A stretch of DNA of 40,910 nucleotides from Oscillospiraceae bacterium (lineage in GTDB: Bacteria; Bacillota; Clostridia; Oscillospirales; Oscillospiraceae), in assembly GCA_009776445.1 (NCBI GenBank), contig WRNV01000009.1:1-40910 (forward strand), in the 5' to 3' direction. Under the pieces are notes generated by a model that was given only the letters and a program-made list of their open reading frames with translations, did no database searches and was not told where the DNA came from. A program made the position numbers and the translations under genes. Shown piece by piece: positions 8,068-16,367 of the stretch (position 1 is its first letter; each line of letters opens with the position of its first letter).

Positions 8068-9543
8068 TTAGTTTTCCTTAATCATCGGCGACTTGATATT
8101 GATCTCGCTTGGTTCCATTTTTATTGAACTGTTGCCACAAACCATTTGAATTTGGTCGCTAGCCTCGATGAACATTTTGCTCTTGGTTTTGATTGTCATA
8201 TCGTCTTCGCTTTCTATATTGATCGTAGAGCCGTCGCTCTTTATCAAGATGCGGTTTGGCGTGATGATCTCGATGCCCGGATCCTTATCTTTGTGCAACC
8301 GAACATATGTCTCACAGTCGTCGCAACTATCGTCGGACACGGTGGAGATAAGAATTTCGTCCTTGTCCATCTTGATAAGCCGACCATACGATGTGCGCAG
8401 ATATTTCACCATATAGTCCATTGTCCTTGCGGTGTCTTCCTGTCTCAGGGAAGATGTGGCGTAAGCAAATTTTTCATCCTCGATAGGGAAGAGGAGCTGT
8501 ACGATATCGTTTTCTTCTGGCATAACATACCAGCCCGTATTCTTTTCCATGCTGTAACCTGTGGAATACTTGAAGAAATGCGCTTCATCAGTATCCTGCT
8601 CCACACCGCGCGCTTTATTGTCGTCTAAACGCAACTTGAGCGTGTCGTTTTCAACTTCTGTTACCTTGCCGTCAATGATAAGACCGGTTATTGATGGGTT
8701 ATAGAACTTGGGAATTGAAACAGCCTTCTTTGGACATAAGGTATATATAACTACTAACGCGGAGTTTTCAAATGTCAACGATAAGCGGCACACATGTAAG
8801 TCATTTCCGTTCAGGTTAAATTTTTCTCCAATATCGCATAAGAAATCATCTGTTTCAACGCAAAAAACAGTTACGTCGTCCGCAGTCATCTTGCGCGGTT
8901 TGCCATCTTTGTTATCTTCTATACTGCTCAGTTCATCAAAACACCGTATGGCGTTAAAGTCCCTGGATATGGAATAGTCGACAGAATCTAAACTTGTTCC
9001 ACCAGATGTAGGCGCGCCGAAATTGAAAGCGGGGCTATCATCAATAATAGGTATCAATACGTCATTTGTGTGAGAAGCCAATCTTTTGGCAAATTCCCAG
9101 TCAGTCTCATTGTATTGCAGTATTATGTTTTCGACAGTCATGGGATCGGCGTTATATGTGACAGAGCCGCTATTGTCCGCTATAACCTTTTCGACGATCG
9201 CCTGGTATGTCTGCCCGTTGTCCTGAAATGCACGTTTATGTTTTATCGTATCCAGTAAAATCGTGTTGGATATCGCGTACGCCTCCAAGCGATATATAGC
9301 ATTTACGCAGGTTACCTTAACGTTTTGCAGCACACCGCTGAAATAAACTTTGCCGTCATTTTCGCACTTAACTTTTACGTCTTCCGTGTTGTCTTTGACA
9401 GGACTGAATTGCTTGTCGTCTCTAACGATTCCGCTTACATACAGTACCGAATGCTCGTTGAGTTCCTTTATGATTTTAATTTCAATTATGCTGTCAAATT
9501 CAAACGGCGTCACTTTTATTTTTCCAACATCAATAAGTTTCAT
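8068..9543 (-). CDS. VgrG/phage gpD-type spike protein of a contractile injection system
   Basis: 491 residues. The N-terminal two thirds resembles the gpD/gp27-like part of VgrG: beta-rich, with YNETDWEFAKRLASHTNDVLIP matching the typical NETDWDFIxRLA region of the family. After that comes an OB-fold-like part (TGLIIDGKVTEVENDTLKL, GWYVMPEENDIVQLLFP), and the C-terminal 90 residues have the alternating hydrophobic/polar pattern of a trimeric beta-prism needle (INIESEDDMTIKTKSKMF, IQMVCGNSSIKM). The protein should cap the tube and carry the PAAR-like tip encoded just upstream. AGGAGA precedes the ATG. It is part of the minus-strand operon, 2 bases after a small ORF. No C-terminal effector extension is seen. 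Confidence 0.85.
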   Translation of the reverse strand: MKLIDVGKIKVTPFEFDSIIEIKIIKELNEHSVLYVSGIVRDDKQFSPVKDNTEDVKVKCENDGKVYFSGVLQNVKVTCVNAIYRLEAYAISNTILLDTIKHKRAFQDNGQTYQAIVEKVIADNSGSVTYNADPMTVENIILQYNETDWEFAKRLASHTNDVLIPIIDDSPAFNFGAPTSGGTSLDSVDYSISRDFNAIRCFDELSSIEDNKDGKPRKMTADDVTVFCVETDDFLCDIGEKFNLNGNDLHVCRLSLTFENSALVVIYTLCPKKAVSIPKFYNPSITGLIIDGKVTEVENDTLKLRLDDNKARGVEQDTDEAHFFKYSTGYSMEKNTGWYVMPEENDIVQLLFPIEDEKFAYATSSLRQEDTARTMDYMVKYLRTSYGRLIKMDKDEILISTVSDDSCDDCETYVRLHKDKDPGIEIITPNRILIKSDGSTINIESEDDMTIKTKSKMFIEASDQIQMVCGNSSIKMEPSEINIKSPMIKEN

Positions 9544-9545
9544 TT

Positions 9546-9659
9546 TTAATCACTCTCCTGTTCTAATTCATCTTCTGCCTCGGCTTTTCTAGCCTCCATT
9601 TCTTCCATCAGCGCCAACGCGTAAATAAACAACTCGTCCCCGTACTCTTGTTTGTCCAA
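9546..9659 (-). CDS. Small acidic protein (37 residues) coupled to the VgrG-like gene
   Basis: A TTG start (9657-9659) is preceded by AGGTGAT at a suitable distance, and the stop ends 2 bases before the VgrG-like ATG. The product begins MDKQEYGDELFIYALALMEE and continues as a charged, Glu/Ala-rich helix. The VgrG ribosome binding site lies inside its 3' end, so translation may be coupled. No family is recognised. The non-ATG start and short length leave real doubt. Confidence 0.45.
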   Translation of the reverse strand: MDKQEYGDELFIYALALMEEMEARKAEAEDELEQESD

Positions 9660-9716
9660 ACTTATCACCTCAATCAGCTCCGTTTAGAGCCTAGTAAAAT
9701 AAACCAGCATTGTCAG

Positions 9717-10103
9717 TTACTCATATTTTACTGAGCCAATGAATTCAAAGAAGAAATTTTCGTGTTCATATATATCTAATTCTTGTTCGTACTTAAAATC
9801 ATACAAGAGTACCACACAGTTGTATTCTTCGATATTGCGTTTAATTTGAAATTTTTTCAACTCAGGTATAATAACATCGTCATATGAGAACCCTTCAAGG
9901 AGTTCTTCGAGCGTATGTTGCGGCTCATCATAAAACTCCGCTTCCCGCGTAGCTTCATCGTATCTCGCGATAGAAAAGCAATTCGCGAATTCAGACGGGA
10001 TATAGTCGCCATCTTCATTATAGCTAACTTTCATCAATTGCTCCAGGTCTTCCGCTAAATCCATATTTCCCAACCAAAGGGAGACAGTTCCTATTAATTC
10101 CAT
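9717..10103 (-). CDS. Imm22-family immunity protein
   Basis: 128 residues from the ATG at 10103, chosen because TTTGGAGG lies 8 bases upstream. An upstream in-frame start would lie inside or before that site. The sequence fits the Imm22 family of polymorphic-toxin immunity proteins: VSLWLGNMDLAEDLEQ at the start, Y-x-EDGD-x-IPSEF, YDEATREAEFYDE, LLEGFSYDDVIIP, and VLLYDFKYE with a final FFFEFIGSVKY. It is acidic, as is usual for nuclease inhibitors. It directly follows the PAAR-toxin gene by 63 bases, the standard toxin-immunity order, so it should neutralise that C-terminal toxin in the cytoplasm. The region looks more AT-rich than its neighbours, in keeping with exchange as a cassette. Confidence 0.8.
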   Translation of the reverse strand: MELIGTVSLWLGNMDLAEDLEQLMKVSYNEDGDYIPSEFANCFSIARYDEATREAEFYDEPQHTLEELLEGFSYDDVIIPELKKFQIKRNIEEYNCVVLLYDFKYEQELDIYEHENFFFEFIGSVKYE

Positions 10104-10166
10104 TGTATTAACCTCCAAATAATCAAAGCTCATCTGAAACCGAGTGAACAGTCGCTTTGCAAGTTA

Positions 10167-11012
10167 CTATCTACTAAACCCTTTCGGTAAAGCGCCACTT
10201 CCACCTTCAAATCTTGAATCAGCCCAATCATTCAATCTTGATTCGAACTCCTCGTAGTTACTGGATGTATCGACAATATCCAATATCTCATTATGTGCTT
10301 TAGTAGAACCCTTTCCGCCATGTCGCCCTTTTGGATTTACAAATTTAACGTCTTCAGTTGGCGTGCGCAGCGATTTGATATCCGTTGCTGAAACTCCCCA
10401 CTCCTTAAATACTTTTGCCCTTGAAACGGGAAGCCATTCGTGATAACCGCCCGGTGATCTGAGCCTGTCTTTAATTGTTTCTTTTAATTCCGGATTAGCC
10501 CAAACTGTTTCAAATTCATCCTTCGTAAGGGAATCAAACCACTTTTCAAATTCACCGTTTCTTACTGAAGGCACACTGTCAAGCTTTTTTGTTTCCTTAT
10601 CAGTCTTCGCTCCCGGACCTTTCAGTAATTTCGATTTCATTTTCGGTTGCGGTTTTGGTTTGTCGAGTTTAGCTTTTTCAGCGCTTCCTTGCCCGCAGTC
10701 AGTGATCGAAATTACTCCGGGGCCCGCAGGGCACGTTATCTTGTGACAGTCAAGCAGCGCGGGTTCGCTGTCTATATGAAGATTAGTTTTGCCGCCTATC
10801 CACTTGGAGCATGCAGGTATGCAGGGTTTTGGCGGCGAAGTTATTGTACACCCACCAAAAGTCAGGATATTTACTGTCCCAATACCGTCGCCGATATTAG
10901 CTTTTAGCTTCTTTGTCAATTTCACGCGGTGAACAGGCAACACCACCAGTTTGCTTGTTGATACCCCTAATGTACATTTTAACGTCGCCCCATTTACAAC
11001 ATATTTTGGCAT
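10167..11012 (-). CDS. PAAR-like (DUF4280) spike-tip protein with C-terminal polymorphic toxin domain
   Basis: 281 residues. The start is the ATG at 11012, 8 bases after AGGAGG. An in-frame GTG at 11021 would sit on the SD itself. Residues 1-110 are a DUF4280/PAAR-like tip: MPKYVVNGATLKCTLG, then Cys/Pro-rich strands (GGCTITSPPKPCIPACSKW, CHKITCPAGPGVISITDCG), with paired cysteines likely binding a metal. A Lys/Pro linker leads to about residues 145-281, a separate domain with GGYHEWLPVSR, an RTPTEDVKF segment and GRHGGKGSTKAHNEI. Such His-containing motifs recur in polymorphic toxin C-termini and suggest a nuclease, though I cannot name the family. The next gene is an Imm22-type immunity gene. 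The most plausible role is an effector delivered on the VgrG tip. Confidence 0.85.
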   Translation of the reverse strand: MPKYVVNGATLKCTLGVSTSKLVVLPVHRVKLTKKLKANIGDGIGTVNILTFGGCTITSPPKPCIPACSKWIGGKTNLHIDSEPALLDCHKITCPAGPGVISITDCGQGSAEKAKLDKPKPQPKMKSKLLKGPGAKTDKETKKLDSVPSVRNGEFEKWFDSLTKDEFETVWANPELKETIKDRLRSPGGYHEWLPVSRAKVFKEWGVSATDIKSLRTPTEDVKFVNPKGRHGGKGSTKAHNEILDIVDTSSNYEEFESRLNDWADSRFEGGSGALPKGFSR

Positions 11013-11037
11013 ATTATTCACCTCCTATAACTCGTGA

Positions 11038-11796
11038 CTACAGTATCGATGTCCTGCGCGGACCCACTACCCCCTTTATTCCAGACTGCGGTAGCAGCGA
11101 CAGAAGCTTGTCGTAGAGCATGGGTAATGTGAAGTCTGCGTAGTCCTTGTTTGTTTTTTTTGCGATGTGCCACTGTATGCAGCCTTTATGCATGACGCCA
11201 GTATTCATACACATGAGCGCAAACGAAGTATCCGCCGGATCTCGCGATATTGTTAGTAATGCCTTTGCGTACTCTTTGATCACTACAGGATGTAAACTTG
11301 GCGCTCCATAGCCCGCGAACGGGACGCGCGTGAGATCCATTGTGTCGTTCGGCGTGCGCAAATCAGCGAAAGAATCGTATACGCAACGCAAAACCGCGCC
11401 ACGATGTAGGCAAAATCGGCCTAATTCTATTTCATTTCCCGCATTGACTTCGCGCCTGTCGATTACTAATTCTACATTGCGGATCATACAATCCACAGTT
11501 TCGTGGGGTTCTCCAACGACCATTTTAGTGTACAAAAAAACTCCATAATCCGACTCGTTCATTTCGGAAACCTGGTCAGGTATAACAATTATATCACTTT
11601 GATATTTTAGCACGCCTTTTGAGATATGGATCTGACCATCTCCGCAGGATGTTATAGAGAATCCAAAGAGTATACCATCGGAGTAGTTTTCACACGCCAA
11701 AGAGGCAAGATCATAAGGGAAATCACGTAAATATTCAATGCTTTCCTTCTTCAGCACGCGCCCCTTTGAAAAGATCGGAAAGTAACCATTTCGCAT
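11038..11796 (-). CDS. Unknown injection-system protein with fibre/TssK-like N-terminus
   Basis: 252 residues, no signal peptide or membrane helix. The N-terminal 90 residues (FSKGRVLKKESIEYLRDFPY, DGILFGFSITSCGDGQIHIS, KGVLKYQSDIIVIPD) follow the pattern of tail-fibre and baseplate adaptor shoulder domains, in which an entry line is followed by a short beta unit stating G-x-x-x-x-x-G-x-I. The C-terminal part is helical. AAGAGGT lies before the ATG, overlapping the end of the HSP70-like gene 7 bases upstream. It sits between the HSP70-like gene and the PAAR-toxin gene, in keeping with a baseplate part or effector adaptor. That assignment is inference. Confidence 0.5.
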   Translation of the reverse strand: MRNGYFPIFSKGRVLKKESIEYLRDFPYDLASLACENYSDGILFGFSITSCGDGQIHISKGVLKYQSDIIVIPDQVSEMNESDYGVFLYTKMVVGEPHETVDCMIRNVELVIDRREVNAGNEIELGRFCLHRGAVLRCVYDSFADLRTPNDTMDLTRVPFAGYGAPSLHPVVIKEYAKALLTISRDPADTSFALMCMNTGVMHKGCIQWHIAKKTNKDYADFTLPMLYDKLLSLLPQSGIKGVVGPRRTSIL

Positions 11797-11803
11797 TTCT
11801 AAA

Positions 11804-14329
11804 TTACCTCTTACCGTTAAAGAAATTCAATTCCCACGCCGTGCTTTCAAAAGGCACGAACTTTTCTTCGCCACATAGCAGGTTCCCGTCATTATTTGTA
11901 ATGCCGATCCATTTAAAGCCCCAACTTTCGTCGTTGCTATACACGAACAAACGCACCTCGCCGTCTTCGATGCGGTCGACGTCCGCTTGCTTCAGCCATG
12001 TGTAGCGCTCTAGGAGCTCGTAATAATTTGTTTCAGCGAAGCCTCTCACGTTTAAGTCAAACTTTAAAACCTGTAACGTCTCCCTATCATGGTCTTTCAG
12101 ATTGAATACGATTATTTTCGTCTCAAATGTACGGTCTATATACGAATAGATATCAGATAGCAGTTGTCCTTGCGTGATAAGGGTTTTTTCCTTTTCCTCG
12201 TCAAATGTCTCTACTGTAAGATAATAGGGCACGATAGCGGGGGAGTACTCCAGGGTCGAGCGTATGCGGCCCAAGGCCTTCGCGCCATGGTATGCCACAG
12301 CGCCTTTTATGCATTTTAATTTCTTAACGTAGCTTTGCTCAAACGGCGCGCGCGCCTTATGGCCGGCAATGTATTCTTTTAGTACGTCCCGGAAGAGGTC
12401 TATTTTTGTCGTTTGGCCTGACAGCATAATTTCAGTAATTCCGCTCATTGTTTCGTCTTCAAGGTAGTATGGTTCTATAAACTTCTTTAACAAATTGTAT
12501 ATTTCCGGCTTTATGAGCAAGTTGATCTCATCGCGCAAAACGCGGATGGGAGGGCACTGGGTATACGAAGTGAAAGCACCTTTTTCACTCCTGAAAGAAA
12601 GCACATACTGGCTGTTGCTTTCCCGCAGACGCTCAAAGGAAAACTCGTAAGCTCCGGTGCTGCTGTACAAATCAATTTTAATCCGTTCCGCGAGATTCCA
12701 AAGAAAATAGAAATTCCCCCTCACATTAAAATATACGGTTTCCGCATCGTTTATATAATCGCTGAAATTTGTCGGGATGTAAACTCCGGCTCTTATATAC
12801 GCCTCTTCAAAGTTTTCATATGTTTTCGTTACTCCCGCCATATCAACGAATTCAAAAACGTCATGGGAAGAAGCGTTGAGCAAATCGTCAATTTCGGGCA
12901 TAGCCTGTTTCCTGTAAAAATGAGCCAATTTGATTTTCAGATACTGCAGGATGCGGTAGGTGAGGTTGTTGCCGCCAAAGTTCGTGTCGCCGTTGGCATA
13001 CCCTACCAGCATGGCTATATTGCTGCGCTTTTTCTGGTGGTTGATGACGTAATTGCATTTTACCATATCGCTCGTGCTGCCGCCGCAGTCTATGAGTAAA
13101 ACGCTCCTCTCATAGCCATCCTCATATTTCAGATCTTTGACGGCTGGCGCTACATAGCTGTACACGACCGCTACAGCTTCATCGATAGAATCCTTTTCAT
13201 CGACGTTATATCCGCGCAGGATATCTTTGTACATATGTATAGACATCGCCTTTTGTTTGACAGGGCTGATGAAGCAGATATTCTTATAACGCACTTTGTT
13301 TTGCTGTTCGGCGGTTCGTATAACAAAGTCTATGAACCGCTCTATTATTTCGCTACGCCGCATGGAGGCAGTGTTGCCGTCTAAATCTTTGATGTCGATA
13401 ATCTCGTTATAATCATTCACCCAGCGTTTTGTATCAAAAAATATACTGTTTCGCGCCATTGGCATGCGGTCTCGCGCGTCATGCCCGTACAGGAGTTCGA
13501 CAGTTTCACCGCCGCATTTGCCAACAGCGATGATAGTGGGGCACAAGGCGCATCGTCCGCATTCGGTACACTGCGCGTGACGCGTTATGACATCCGGTTC
13601 TTGTAAGCACAATTCATCTGAATAGAACCATACGTGCTTAATTTCATCGTCGACATAGGTCCCGGCTGTAGTGTTGGACGTCCCATAATCGATGACCAAC
13701 ACGTCGTCGGTGTCCTCAATCTCCTTGATAATTACTTCCTGGACAGTTTTCGCGATATATGGGAAACGCGTCGCGGCTTCAAATTTGATGTTGTATATGC
13801 GCAGTATCCTTTCAAAATCATTAGGAAAGAATATTATCCTAAAATTCTTATATATTCCAGGCTTGATATTACTGTTTAGCATATGTTTGCGCAGATGCAG
13901 ATGGTATGTGTTTTTTACATTTCTTCTGGACACATTAATGAATGCTTGTATCTCGCCCTTTTGGTCGACCAATACCGCGCTTGTCCTATCGATATCGGCA
14001 CCGGTGTAGACTTTGTGCTCGTGACCCCGGTCGTTTAGTGATTCCAAACCTTTGTAGATTTGAAAATACGCCGGTATCTCAACAGGAGCATTGTACTGCG
14101 CTTCGCCTTTCTCCGCTATGGCTTTTTCCAGGCGGCGCACTTTCTCGTCGTCCCATACATCAATAAAACGGTCCGCAATGACACCGCGATATTTGTAAAT
14201 CATTTGTACCAATAAGCTCTTGTCGTCAAAGATGCTTATCGATTCAGCCTTAATTTTAAGTTCCCTGCAAATAGCCCTCAGTGTCGTGATGTCCATACTT
14301 TCTAATTCATGGACCGTATATCGCCGCAT
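11804..14329 (-). CDS. HSP70/actin-fold (ASKHA) ATPase-like protein with Cys cluster
   Basis: 841 residues. The ASKHA nucleotide-binding elements are visible: phosphate-1 loop VIDYGTSNTTAGTY (about 211-224), phosphate-2 loop LLIDCGGSTSD (about 408-418), FGGNNLTYRIL soon after, and adenosine-type IMLSGQTTKIDLFRDVL near 630. Unlike DnaK it has about 200 extra N-terminal residues, starting with a SAP/HeH-like helix pair (ELESMDITTLRAICRELKI), and no recognisable peptide-binding domain. An insertion carries four cysteines, CTECGRCALC (254, 257, 260, 263), which look able to bind zinc or an Fe-S cluster. AGGGGGG precedes the ATG. It is in the middle of the injection-system operon. A DnaJ at 23722 is a likely partner. 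A role in assembling or disassembling the machine is inference. Confidence 0.75.
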   Translation of the reverse strand: MRRYTVHELESMDITTLRAICRELKIKAESISIFDDKSLLVQMIYKYRGVIADRFIDVWDDEKVRRLEKAIAEKGEAQYNAPVEIPAYFQIYKGLESLNDRGHEHKVYTGADIDRTSAVLVDQKGEIQAFINVSRRNVKNTYHLHLRKHMLNSNIKPGIYKNFRIIFFPNDFERILRIYNIKFEAATRFPYIAKTVQEVIIKEIEDTDDVLVIDYGTSNTTAGTYVDDEIKHVWFYSDELCLQEPDVITRHAQCTECGRCALCPTIIAVGKCGGETVELLYGHDARDRMPMARNSIFFDTKRWVNDYNEIIDIKDLDGNTASMRRSEIIERFIDFVIRTAEQQNKVRYKNICFISPVKQKAMSIHMYKDILRGYNVDEKDSIDEAVAVVYSYVAPAVKDLKYEDGYERSVLLIDCGGSTSDMVKCNYVINHQKKRSNIAMLVGYANGDTNFGGNNLTYRILQYLKIKLAHFYRKQAMPEIDDLLNASSHDVFEFVDMAGVTKTYENFEEAYIRAGVYIPTNFSDYINDAETVYFNVRGNFYFLWNLAERIKIDLYSSTGAYEFSFERLRESNSQYVLSFRSEKGAFTSYTQCPPIRVLRDEINLLIKPEIYNLLKKFIEPYYLEDETMSGITEIMLSGQTTKIDLFRDVLKEYIAGHKARAPFEQSYVKKLKCIKGAVAYHGAKALGRIRSTLEYSPAIVPYYLTVETFDEEKEKTLITQGQLLSDIYSYIDRTFETKIIVFNLKDHDRETLQVLKFDLNVRGFAETNYYELLERYTWLKQADVDRIEDGEVRLFVYSNDESWGFKWIGITNNDGNLLCGEEKFVPFESTAWELNFFNGKR

Positions 14330-14341
14330 TTTTGTTGCCCC

Positions 14342-15091
14342 CTAAAAAACAAATCTTTCGAGCATCATGCTTTCATCGCAATCAACGCTACCATATGTAT
14401 ATTGCCAATGTATGACATAGGGGAAATCAATGGGGAGGAATAGCTTAATGATAAATTTAAGCATTTTATCTTCCCGTTCATCAAACCCGTATGGATTATA
14501 GAAAACAACCTCGACATTATCCCTGAGCCGCACCTCAAAGTCGGTTAGTATCACGTTAAAGAGCGTATCCAAACTGCGTAAACTATTATATGTATTGTAC
14601 AACATGATAAGGCCTTCAGCCAACGCCCGCTTCTCCAATGTGCTAAATAAACTGAATACTTCTCTCGAATCGCCGTAGCAACCTTTTTCTATTTCGTTGA
14701 TAACTATCAGTATTCGGAAGTCGTGCCTGCACATGCCGCATATCCTGTCGATATGGGCTAACATATGCGTCATTATATCGCATACGATCAAATCGTTGTG
14801 GTCATGCCGGTCAGGATGCAGTATGTTTGTGAATATAGAGGTGAAGCGGTGATAAGGGTTTACATCAACTCGAGCCAGCTTATCTTCCAACTTGACATTA
14901 TTGTCCGGATCATACAGCGCGATCGGTAGATATTCAAGCAGAGGCGAAATGTGGTGGGCGCGCGCTTCGATACGTATCGTTTCGTCTTCCCATTGCTCAA
15001 AAAATAATTTATCGCATACCCGATAGTTAATTTTTGTCGTATCGTAATCGGCTTGAATCGCTTCCATGAGCGGATACCAGATATAGTTCAT
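14342..15091 (-). CDS. Unknown injection-system protein, baseplate candidate
   Basis: 249 residues, soluble, with no signal peptide. The N-terminus (MNYIWYPLMEAIQADYD) is rich in aromatics, and the body contains ICDIMTHMLAHIDRICGMCRHDF-like helices and a beta-rich C-terminal part. I recognise no named family. Small cytosolic proteins at this place in comparable loci could be TssG/baseplate-wedge equivalents, but no motif seen here proves it. AAGGAG lies 12 bases before the ATG. It ends 12 bases before the HSP70-like gene. Confidence 0.45.
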   Translation of the reverse strand: MNYIWYPLMEAIQADYDTTKINYRVCDKLFFEQWEDETIRIEARAHHISPLLEYLPIALYDPDNNVKLEDKLARVDVNPYHRFTSIFTNILHPDRHDHNDLIVCDIMTHMLAHIDRICGMCRHDFRILIVINEIEKGCYGDSREVFSLFSTLEKRALAEGLIMLYNTYNSLRSLDTLFNVILTDFEVRLRDNVEVVFYNPYGFDEREDKMLKFIIKLFLPIDFPYVIHWQYTYGSVDCDESMMLERFVF

Positions 15092-15134
15092 GTTTGTGGC
15101 CTACTCCTTGTTAACTACAATAAAAACCGACATA

Positions 15135-16367
15135 TTACGCTAAGCGCCCGACGCAACGGTAATCATAAAAATACAACTGAAGTTCCGACAACGCGTAAAA
15201 CATCGTTTCATACGCCCATATATCGTCGGTGTTGATTTTAAATGTGAACATAAGCGGCTTTCTGTCTTTAATAACAATGTTTTCCTCCCTGAAGATATTG
15301 TAATCCAGACACGTGTAGAGGGACAAGTCCTTATCAGGGTAAAAAAGTTGCATGTATGGAGATTGCTCTGGAGGAGTCTTTATATCCATGAGACGTATAC
15401 CTGACATTTCTCCCAATGAATGTATGATCCGTTCCGCTTCCCCCCAAGTTGGCATAAACCGTCTTTCAGCGATGGAGTCTATAAAACCGGGTTTTCTCTT
15501 ATTAGATTTCACAGGCAAGTATAATGGGCTTTTCGCTTCAGCATTGCTTATAATCCTAAGAAGGTCAAATTGTTCGTACTGTTTCTTGTATGTACGCACA
15601 TACATATCCCTACCGCGACGGAATGTATTGAATTTTTCACCCAAAGAACAAAGTATGTACTTATCCTCGTCAAGCGGTACGTTTTTTAACACATGTTCGT
15701 ATTGTATCGCATTATAGGCGGGACGGGGGTCACATACGGCAACCGGTACAGTCATCGGACTGACGTTCCACAGCAGTACTTTGTCATATGAAATGTATTT
15801 GCTAAATTCGGCAAAGTCTATTTCAAAACCTTCAATTTTTTTCTGTTTGTGATCTCGTGTACTGTAAACGTCCAGGAATTTATAAAAATACCGCTCGTCC
15901 ACTGTCGTCCAACGCAGCTCGTTTTCATTGAAAGAGTAATAAAGCGACTCTATATTTCGCAAATATTTTACTGAATACTTCAGTTCCACCTGCGTTTGCA
16001 ACGTTTCTTTATCGCCTTGGATAGATGCTTTATATGTCCGCTGCGTCAGCTTCTGTATCGTCGGATAATCGCAACTCGCGAAAACCGTCGTTATGTACCT
16101 GGCACCGCCGTATTGTGGCTGCGACTCTACCGGGCGCAAAAAAACTTGTTTGTCAATTTTATCCTCTAGACATACCGCGACTTTTATCTCAGGAGGATTG
16201 TCATTGAGCGCAAACTCACTCCTTATTTCGTCGGTTAGGCTGTCAAAACGGTCATTCGCGTACGCATGCAGGCTGGAGAGCGCGTTGTATAGTATTTCGT
16301 TTAGCGATTCCGTCTGCTCCCAGTTTTTCAGCTTGCCTATACGGTCATTGAGCAGATTATTATCCAT
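15135..16367 (-). CDS. Unknown injection-system protein, larger baseplate candidate (TssF-like position)
   Basis: 410 residues from the ATG at 16367, preceded by GAGG. A TTG two codons upstream is possible but less well placed. The protein is soluble and beta-rich, with many aromatic and charged residues. It has an N-terminal helix pair (LNEILYNALSSLHAYAND), repeated beta segments, a near-terminal RRFMPTWGEAERIIHSLGEM stretch and a C-terminal YETMFYALSELQLYFYDY. Length and order before a smaller partner (249 residues) recall TssF followed by TssG, or J followed by I in phage baseplates. No residue-level proof is visible. It overlaps the upstream gene by 8 bases, so translation is coupled. Confidence 0.5.
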   Translation of the reverse strand: MDNNLLNDRIGKLKNWEQTESLNEILYNALSSLHAYANDRFDSLTDEIRSEFALNDNPPEIKVAVCLEDKIDKQVFLRPVESQPQYGGARYITTVFASCDYPTIQKLTQRTYKASIQGDKETLQTQVELKYSVKYLRNIESLYYSFNENELRWTTVDERYFYKFLDVYSTRDHKQKKIEGFEIDFAEFSKYISYDKVLLWNVSPMTVPVAVCDPRPAYNAIQYEHVLKNVPLDEDKYILCSLGEKFNTFRRGRDMYVRTYKKQYEQFDLLRIISNAEAKSPLYLPVKSNKRKPGFIDSIAERRFMPTWGEAERIIHSLGEMSGIRLMDIKTPPEQSPYMQLFYPDKDLSLYTCLDYNIFREENIVIKDRKPLMFTFKINTDDIWAYETMFYALSELQLYFYDYRCVGRLA

